NCBI GenBank assembly: GCA_015350385.1
Contig: WNKI01000002.1
Span: 3,376,721 to 3,440,720 of the forward strand
DNA from: Aculops lycopersici
Taxonomy: Eukaryota; Arthropoda; Arachnida; Trombidiformes; Eriophyidae
Length of the DNA stretch: 64,000 bases
Direction of reading: 5' to 3'
The position numbers and the translations under genes were made by a program. This document shows positions 55,770 to 64,000 of this stretch, one piece after another (position 1 is the first letter of the stretch; each line of letters begins with the position of its first letter). The notes beneath the pieces were generated by a model. The model ran no database searches, had not been told where the DNA came from, and worked only from the letters and a program-made list of their open reading frames with translations.

Positions 55770-58700
55770 TTTTGTTGTTTTTGTCACATTTTCAGTCTTA
55801 CCGAAAAACACAACATGAGGTCAGAATCCGCGAATCATCCACTTTACATGGGATGTCTTTCTCTAACTTCGACTTGAGAGGCTAGCTAGCTAACAAATGG
55901 AGCTCCGCTACAAAGAAAATTTCCTTAGAAGGGCACTGTTTAAATTAGGCGTCTGATGGGGAATATGCAAAGGACCTCCTGTCGATGTGCGTCGTCAACT
56001 TGTCCTCGATCCCATGTCGAGCCTTGCATTTACTACCACTACTACATTTACCTCCACAACCAACTTCTTGCCTTGACATTGCTCATGTTTTCTCCTCGCA
56101 AGTAGACCAAATTGTCGCCTACAATTTTGACACTACTCTTACAAGACGTCGACTTCGATGTGGAAGTGTCAGTGGCAAAAGCACAGCATGACAGGTGAGC
56201 CTCTACGATAGCTTATCTCTTGCATAGATCTCCAGTTGGCTCGAGCATGTGGCAGGTCGCCAAAGTCTGTCATTGGCGACCAAAAGGGCAACGGAAATCA
56301 ATTGGTCGTTGGCTAAAGTTGCACCAAGAACTCGATGTTTTGAGTTGTGTGTTATAAGGCTAAGTTATATGTAGAGCAACTGCTTGCAGTTGCGTCACAA
56401 GAAATAGACGCCAGTTGTCGTGGTAGTCGCAGGAGCCTCTCAGTTGCTTGTTCGAACAACCAATATCCGTTCCGTTTATTGGTGCAGGAGCGCTACGTCG
56501 CTAGGTGGTCGTCCTCGTCGACGCCGTGGTGGCACGACAACCCCTGTCTCTCGCGCTGCCTCTGTTTCCGGCCATCAACGTCCGGCGCTTGTTGGTGTGT
56601 CCGTTTGATTGGTGCCTTCTGTGCTGTAGCCATTTGAAAAGCAACTGCAACTAGCTGGTTGCAGTGATAAAAACAAGACTTCCATTTAACGCACCTCTTG
56701 CTAGTGCTAGAGGTTGCAGCCACCCTAGGTAGCCGATGGCAGGAATGGGAACGAATTCAATTCGAAGTGATGCGTCGCCTCTGTCACTATACCCAACGAC
56801 GTCGTCGTCGTCGTCGTCTTTCTACTCTGTCGTCCAGGACAACCAATAGCACTAGCGTCTAGTTGTACCACATCGCCGCTACCACCACAACCAAGTCGTC
56901 GCAGAGAAATCTCAATCAATTGTAAGTCTGGCTGTCTGTCTTTCCAGTAGTTTCGTCCACTCGCTTGAACCCTGAACATTCCAATTGTAAGCTAAAATCT
57001 GTCTGTAGTTTTCATTTCAACTAGAGGTTGTTACATAACAACTGCCACCAGCGTTGGTGTAGGTGTTCTCCAGCAATTGCAAAATCCCCTGCGCTTCCCC
57101 CGGCGTCACAACAGCAACAGCAACCAGGTAAAAGTCCACAAGACCGTGAGAGCGATGGCGGCTCTTTGATGTAGTTTCACTTTGTTGCTGTTGTTGAAAG
57201 ATTTTTGCTACCACGAGTAATCGTAAGCCCAAGCTCAAGTCAATGCGATTGTGTACTGTAACCTGTAAGTCACGAGATTTTCTAGTTCAATTTCTAGATC
57301 GTTGGCCGGTTGTCTCGCCTTTGACTTGCGAAGCATTTGTGAGGTCTCTGGTAGTGATGGTGGTTGAGGTGAGGAAGTAGGAGTAGCGGCACAGAAAGTT
57401 GGGCGGATATGAAAGCGCGTCACAACAATCGGCCAGTTCCTCGCAAGTTGGCTTCGCTTTTTTGACAGCATTTACAAACTGACCACACATGGGCAACCAC
57501 GAGGAGGTGGGCAGCTGATTGTGTTCCGCCTAGAAGTGAAAATGAATTGAGGTTGGTCTCCTAGATATAATTCTTGCCTTCTCTTTGTTACCTGGCCGAA
57601 ACTCCCGCGTCGCTATGTGCCGTGGCGAATGTTGCGCGACCAGCAATCTCTGGTCATCCAAATTCATATTGTCTGGTAAAAAGATTACCATCTATCTGTC
57701 TCTAGTTTTCTAGCCTTGGCGTATGTGCACCTTCATCAGCATCTTTGACTTGGCTTCATCTAGTATGACTAGATAAGCACAACAACTACTTGAACCATAT
57801 TGCAATCACCACACTTTGATGGTAAAAACAACCTGATTTTTAGCCTACCCAGGTTAACGCCCTTTTTCTTCCACCCAAAATGCCCGATACAATGGTCAAC
57901 CTAACCGCGCAGTGGATCTCTAGCAGCGCTAATCAAGCAAAGAGACAATTCTAGTGCTGAGGCTGGCGCCTGCGCTGCTCCCAGGGCATGAATAATAAGC
58001 AAATGGGCGGGGACTTGACTTTAGTATACTGCCCGCCGGATGATGTTTTCGGTTCTGGCTGGCGAAGACTTGAATACAAAATGGCCGGGGTCGCTAGGTC
58101 ACCATTGGAGCGATTAGCGCTTTAGGTTTCAGTTTGGAGATTCTTTGTTCTCGTGCTTGGTCCGGCCAAGCAGGTGGTTGTAGCTGCTAGCAACCAATCC
58201 CAGGCTACGACGAGAATCTAGTATACGAATTTATTTTGAGAGAAATTCTTTCTGAGTTGGCCAAATAAATGGACTCTCTAAATTGAGAGCGGAAGTGGCA
58301 GCCTGTAGCCGGCCACTTGACCACTTTCTCCGGCGCCTACTTGCACACTAATTCTTTCTCCTAGTCCACTGGACTTTCGCCGGTTGTTTGCAATAAATAA
58401 TACCGTCAGCTAGTTGACAGGCAAGTAGCTTGTAGCAAAGCCGCTGCCACCGCCGCCGCCATTGCCACCTCTATTCCCTCTTGAAAAGGAATTACATTGT
58501 CTCTCCTCGGTTTGCTTGCAGTGCGCGCCACGAGTATCTCTACTCCCGCCGCTATCTCGACCCAAAACCTACCACGCACCGACTCAATCAATTTAATTTA
58601 GAATAAGATTCTCCAACTGCAAACCACCGTTAGCCTGTGCGACTTCTAGATACTAGCTTCTAGTTGGGGACGCCGGTGAGCAAGAGAGTGAGTGAGATGA

Positions 58701-58910
58701 TGAATTTGATGACATTAGATTTGGAGAGTAGTTTTTCCTACTGGTTACCAAGTTACTCCATCGTAGTTGCCGTTCTATGAGTGGCTATGTTGCTTGTTGG
58801 TTAACTTGGCACTACCATAGCGTTACGCAACAACACTATGTCGCCGCTTTCATTGTTGCAAACTTTAAACTTGTCGTTGTCTATCAATAAAACTCGATGT
58901 GGGTTACGAG

Positions 58911-58928
58911 TCAGTCAGTCAGTCAGTC
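58911..58928. repeat. (GTCA)n tetranucleotide repeat
   Basis: Four to five GTCA units in the gene-free right part. Confidence 0.85.
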
Positions 58929-60747
58929 GGGGGTATTACTTAGTATCGAGCTGAAACTGATGTAAGCAACTGGAGGAGGATAATGGAATTTTAGATGGAA
59001 GAACTCGAAGCAAGATCTCCCATCTCAAAACCACCCACGAAAACTCACCTTTGGCCTGAGAGTCCAGAGGTTGGCTTCTAGTTAGGTGAGCTGTTAGATT
59101 AAGTTGAAGCCAAGTTTGTGAACAAGATGGATTCCTGGAAAATGGTCAGTGTACGGCTTCATCCTTCTCTTCAACTTGTACTTCATAATGCTCAGCCACA
59201 ACATTGGGGCATGCTGGTTCAGAACTAAGTAAATCCCCCCCCCCCTCTCCAACGCATCTGTGTGAGGGAAGGACAGTTCAAATAGTAACCTCAGATCGTC
59301 AGATGCCGCGAGTAGCGCCGTCAAATTTTGTTCTCGTAATTACATTAAAGAATTTTCGAGGTTTAGATACTCATATGAGTGCTATCTACTCTTTGGTCAG
59401 TGTTAGAGGTCCCTAGCACTTACAACATCGAGCAAAAGTGGGCATCAATCTTGTCGATTTGGAGGGTAAATGTTTTGCTGCCTTGGGCTTATTGACTCAC
59501 AACATTACTGGCTTATTGCTAAGGCCAAATGTTACTTCTAGCAAAGGATATAGTTCTGTAAAAGCTATGTCTCTCCTTTGGTTAGCTCACTATCTTGGCG
59601 ATGTCTGGGCAGGATTTTTCCACCATATAGGTCAAGTCCTTGCGCAGTCTCGTCTAGCTTCCACAACAATCCCAAGCCATTGGGACTCTGTGGCTGGGAT
59701 GGCCATGGTGATTGTCTATCTCTACTTGCAATTGCTAGGCGCGCTAATGAAGCTCGCTCATTAGAGGGGGCGCACGCCAAACTGATTTCCATTGAACTCC
59801 TACTGGCAGATCTTTTCCTTCACAATTCGTGTACGTCTGTCTCTTGGTATTTGATATGCTTCCATTTGCGTCCATCGGATATCTTCTCTCCTTTCTCTCC
59901 AAACAACGCGTGCAATCCATGTCCATCCAACTAACAATCCTTTGTTTTCTTCTCTCCTCGGCTTTCTAGTACAGCGGTGGTAAAATTGTCTCGCCTCGAA
60001 AGCGGATTGGTTGCCTTTGCTCTCATTTCACGCAAAGCTTGTGAGAACGACGTGAGATTTGGAGACGAGAGAAACTGCGCTAAAGTTCAACTAACACTAA
60101 TAGCCGGAATGTTGGCTCGTTTTGTATTCATTATTTTCACACTATCGCTAGGCTCTCATCTTGGTCACAGGCGAAATGATATCTATCGCGACTGTTTTTT
60201 ATACCTCCTTTGAGCCGCGGTTACTTCCAAACAGTAGTAGTCGTCATCGTCGTCGGCGGCGGCAGGTTCCAATCTCACTGCAACCTCATTTCTTCGCTTG
60301 ACGTAACCATTGCTGGGGCAGAGGCAATGGTTGCGAATTTGCACACTGGGAAATCTACCGTTAATGAGCAGTCTTATTGGTCGAGGTAAATGTAACCGGA
60401 TACTCGGCTAGGATTTCTAATGATGTCTAATAAATATCAATAAGAAGTGGCCAGTTGAGGATATAGCAGAGATAATCAAGTTTTTTCGCTCTTAACACAG
60501 CGGACTATGGGGACTTGGGTTGCGAATCCTTGGACAGTTCGCCAGACCCACAGGGGGAAAGCAGCAACCCTGAGTTGTTCACACAATTGTTTGTGCGTTA
60601 CGCAAATGTACTTTCATTAGTGCAAGAAGACAAACCCCTTGAGAAAGGGGGAAGCAAAAAGATAGGCTCGAGCGCGATTTGAGATGAAAAATGATAATAT
60701 GAGAGAAAACAATGGGCAAAATTTTTTTAATGATAAACTTGGACTAG

Positions 60748-60770
60748 TGTATAAATATATATATATATAT
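60748..60770. repeat. (AT)n microsatellite
   Basis: About nine AT units, preceded by TATAAAT. Confidence 0.85.
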
Positions 60771-61449
60771 TTGAGTTCATTGTCTGACATTCTTCTTCAT
60801 TATTACAAAAGTAAGTTAAAACAAAATCCTATCTCCACTTCTAGATCTCATCCTTTGTAACCAAAGAAAGCTAGTTGGATGCTATTTAAATCTCGTTTGT
60901 TGCGTATAACAAATAATGCGAATTATTCGTAACGAAGGAGAAGGAAATTCAAAACAAGGGAGTACCAACGAGTATCAGGAGGGTGGGAAATCAAAGCAAG
61001 ACTCCAAGTGGCTGACTAGTTACCTAATCAATCGTTTGCATTCTAGTCGTAGACTTTACGAGGAACAAATCAAGAAACCAACGAGCCATTTTATCGGCCC
61101 CAGGCAATCAAAAGGATTTGTTACCAGTAGATTCAGTGCTTCAAACATTGGGCTGATGAAGTTGTAGCTCAATACTACAAGCAATGAACTCAACTACCTA
61201 ATTGCGCAAAGCGAATTGTCATCGAGAGATTGACAACATAGCATAGAGTTTAACATCCTGCCGATCAATCAAACTCTCCTATCTAGGATGGCTATCGCAA
61301 TGGAGACAATGGAAACATCAGCAAGCAGGCAGATACTTTTCCAAATCCGCTTCTAGCATGAAACTTGTGAGACAACAGGAGGTGGAGTCGGCGCCGAGGG
61401 AAGAGGACATAGCGACGGTTTTAGTAGCGCCGACATTGATGACAAGGAT

Positions 61450-61480
61450 GAGAGCGAGAGAGAGAGGGAGAGAGAGAGAG
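61450..61480. repeat. (GA)n microsatellite
   Basis: GA units with two interruptions in the gene-free right part. Confidence 0.85.
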
Positions 61481-62651
61481 TGGAGAAAGTTGAGAAGCTC
61501 AATCGATTGCTTTCGTTGGCGGCCGTGCACAAGGATGAAGTTTGTGGCCTCATCACAAACAAACAAATAACAAGTCGAGTTGGCTGGTTGTGCAATTCAA
61601 TCTAATGAATTAGGTAAATTAAGTCTAATTGGCTTTCATCCAATAGGCTTGCACGAGAGCTACCGATTCTACAGTGCCATACTACCTCAACAACTCACGA
61701 TGCCTGGCGACTATTATGGGACAGAGAGCACAAGATGAAGGTGAATTTTATTCTCCTTACCATTAAGCAATGAGATGAGAAGCCTTCGAGTTGGACTTCA
61801 ATAATCATAGCACGATAACGAGAAAGAGACTCGTTCCTCCCACTTCCTCGGAATTGAAAACAAAAACCGCAATATGGAGACCACAAGATACCCACTTGCT
61901 CCCAATTCCTTCTCATCTCGTGGCACATTGCTATAGAGAAAGAGATAGAGTGCTGCCAATAAGCTAACACGCAACCACCATTACGTCAGCTCGGGCGACG
62001 CTACAGGATAATGATGAAACATAAGCCAACTCAAGTCCAATAGATGAGTGCATGCAAGCAAAGGGCCACGACTCTTTCTCGTGGTCGTCGAGTTAACTTG
62101 ATCGTCATCATCGTCGTCGCCACCATCGAGCCTCGTCGTTGGCTAGTGGTGGTTGTGGTAGTGGTAGTGGTGCTATGCGACGTCGGATATGTTATTTGCT
62201 GAATGGATGCGAGCAAAGTAGCAGGAGCTGGTCGACTAAGTGGCCATCAGACTCCCACTACGTGCTTAGAGGAAGATGGAAGTTGCATATTTGCAAGCTT
62301 TGAACAAGAGGCCGAAGTAGGAGGAACAGAGGGAGAAAGGGAGAGCGAGAGAAGTCGACGGAAGTGACGTAAGTTGCTATTCCATCCGGTCATAGCGACT
62401 TATGCGCGCAAGTTCTGTTAGAAAGCAAAGCGACACATCAACTCTAGTGCTGGGCTCAGTTGTTGCGTAAAAGGAGTACAAACAAATGAACAGATAGGCA
62501 AACATCATGTAGTTTGCCTTCAAGTTTAAGCTGCTGTAACTGCTACCACTACTGCTGCTAGTCTACGTCAACTGTGATATCACAACCGTTGAGGCAAAGT
62601 GAAAGCGCTTTTGAGATGGTTGCTACACGCAGCAGCAGTAGCGGCTGTGGC

Positions 62652-62708
62652 CACGACGACGACCGCCACCGCCACCACCACCACCACTACCACTACCACT
62701 ACCACTAC
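62652..62708. repeat. Compound (CCG/CCA)n and (CACTAC)n repeat
   Basis: CGA, CCG and CCA triplets pass into several CACTAC hexamers. No coding frame of note. Confidence 0.85.
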
Positions 62709-63402
62709 GAGAAGACTAGCCAAACAAATGACAACATGCAAATGGGACCGGCCTGAGATTTAGATGGCCATAAAAAGAGTTCATCCGAGAGTTTTATTGA
62801 AAACGGGAATCAAGATTGGAGTCAGGAGTTTGAAGTTAGAACTGGAGCAATGGCGTTGCGTTCCCCATTATCTCCACTGCCACCACCCGTTATCTTTCCC
62901 TTTTGCAATTGCACTGCCAGGCGAACCTAGCGACTCCACATTTCATATCGACACTTGGAAAACTATGGCGATTGCCGGGCAATTGTCACACAATCGATAT
63001 CAAGTTTACGTCCATCTGTCTAGCGTGCAGATCAATTTGATTATATCTTTATATTGATGAATGGAACTTTGATCTCGTCTCAATAAGCAATATGCAAAGG
63101 AGAGCTTTCAAGTTAACTGGATTAGTATTACACAGTGGAGAGATAAACGCACTTGCATCAGTTTGTGTGTCTTTATCTCTCGCCATCTACTGCCATCCAC
63201 TGCTCATAGCTCATCGTCATAGTTCATTAGTCAAGCGCCAGCAAAGTTACCAAACCTGAGCAGCTGAATGTTCTTGAAAACTGGCAGACCAGGTTTAGCT
63301 CAATGAGTGTGGGCGTAGCCTGCTAGAATAGTCCACTCAAAAGATCAACTCGAATGCGCCTATGCCATTTGCACGGAGTTCAATGTAAAAGTTTACCAGT
63401 TT

Positions 63403-63436
63403 ATCTGTCTGTCTGTCTTTCTATCTGTCTATCTGT
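63403..63436. repeat. (GTCT)/(ATCT) tetranucleotide repeat
   Basis: About eight tetramer units of GTCT/ATCT type, similar to a tract at 28805-28834. Confidence 0.85.
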
Positions 63437-64000
63437 TTAACGGAAAGGCACATCAAATGAGGCACTTAAATCAAAACAAGGAGAGTGCCATTCAGTCAGT
63501 TAGTCTTTTTGCCTGAGTGTGAGAGTTACGCAACACGCGCGTACAATTCCACGTTAAGGTGAATCAATCAAAGCGCATGCTTTTGGAAGCAGTCAAGCTA
63601 TTATTGCAAATAGGTGGCTAAAACTAATCCTCTGAGATCTCGCATAGCATCAGCGAGCGTCCATTTATCCATCTGCTTAGGCTAGTGAGTAGTGGTTTAA
63701 AATCTGGACTAAGCAAATGGTCGCCGAACTAGACCATTGGTAACTAAATAAATCACTTGATTCAGTGGCGCGGCAAATATGCTTCTAGCCAGAGTAAAGA
63801 GAGCGGCCGGCCAACCAAACAGGAAGTCGACTGAACGCTTGAGATGTATGCACAAACTCCACTTGGCTTTGGCAACGCGCCCACAAATATACATATAAAC
63901 ACACGCGTACAACTCTTCGCACTTCCGGCGCGCGCCACTCCACAAAACGGGGGACACGCGCCGGCTTGCAACCACTGGCCAGTGAGAGAATGAGAGAGAG

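Larger units (their letters stand above)
55780..64000. other. 8.2-kb region without a recognisable gene
   Basis: Frames on both strands are short and unremarkable. The best is an 83-codon plus-strand frame at 60916-61167 with charged composition but no family, promoter or polyA evidence. Contents are simple repeats (listed separately), an 11-C run at 59235-59245, and scattered TTACGCAA/TTGCGCAA words. It may be intergenic or an intron of a gene extending beyond the window. Confidence 0.5.

Noticed and set aside
59204..59764. Series of hydrophobic short frames on the plus strand
   Set aside because: Interrupted by stops, no family motif, no splice structure that links them convincingly.
60520..60600. 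B-box-like GGGTTGCGAATCC
   Set aside because: One extra base in the box, no A box upstream and no cloverleaf.
63290..63370. tRNA-like A-box word (TAGCTCAATGAG)
   Set aside because: No acceptable B box at the right distance and no acceptor stem pairing.
1..64000. CRISPR arrays, bacterial operons, riboswitches, IS elements
   Set aside because: Sequence is clearly eukaryotic; repeats are microsatellites without regular spacer structure.

Overview
This window is animal nuclear DNA. Genes are split by GT-AG introns, CDS starts sit in AAAATG or AAGATG contexts, AATAAA signals follow most stops, and long gene-free stretches are full of microsatellites. The gene families are metazoan: a SoxF transcription factor, a class A GPCR, a sarcoglycan, an SLC41 Mg2+ transporter and an ENPP ectoenzyme. 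The Sox HMG sequence, GA/TC-rich tracts and a TATA + TCAGTT core promoter fit an arthropod best. That placement is an inference and I cannot name the species.

Left part (1-22.6 kb, minus strand): most of this is one gene. A SoxF-type gene has exon 1 at 21859-22552 and exon 2 at 18-104. Both exons join in phase inside the HMG box, so a 21.75-kb intron separates the two halves of the DNA-binding domain. A complete 793-codon gene of unknown family (14690-17071) lies inside that intron on the same strand and has its own good TATA/Inr promoter. The intron also holds several striking inverted repeats and many simple repeats.

Middle (22.6-49 kb): after a repeat-like block (22.9-24.1 kb) comes a two-exon SLC41/MgtE-type magnesium transporter (24232-26716, minus) with a long cytoplasmic N-terminus. 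About 11.3 kb without a recognisable gene follows. Next is a three-exon orphan class A GPCR (38011-48818, plus). Its third intracellular loop is about 670 residues long, and VHY replaces the DRY motif.

Right part (49-56 kb): a compact cluster. On the minus strand are an ENPP4/5-like ectonucleotidase/phosphodiesterase (49188-51000), an intronless sarcoglycan (52178-52978) and an intronless DLST, the E2 subunit of 2-oxoglutarate dehydrogenase (53202-54440). DLST starts back-to-back, over a 434-bp gap, with a plus-strand NOP53-like ribosome-biogenesis gene (54875-55726). That gene appears to lack the N-terminal part of the family. From 55.8 kb to the end I find no supportable gene.

The genes do not form one pathway; this is an ordinary chromosomal neighbourhood. 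The items most worth a second look are the nested orphan gene, the short NOP53, the GPCR architecture, and the inverted repeats in the SoxF intron.
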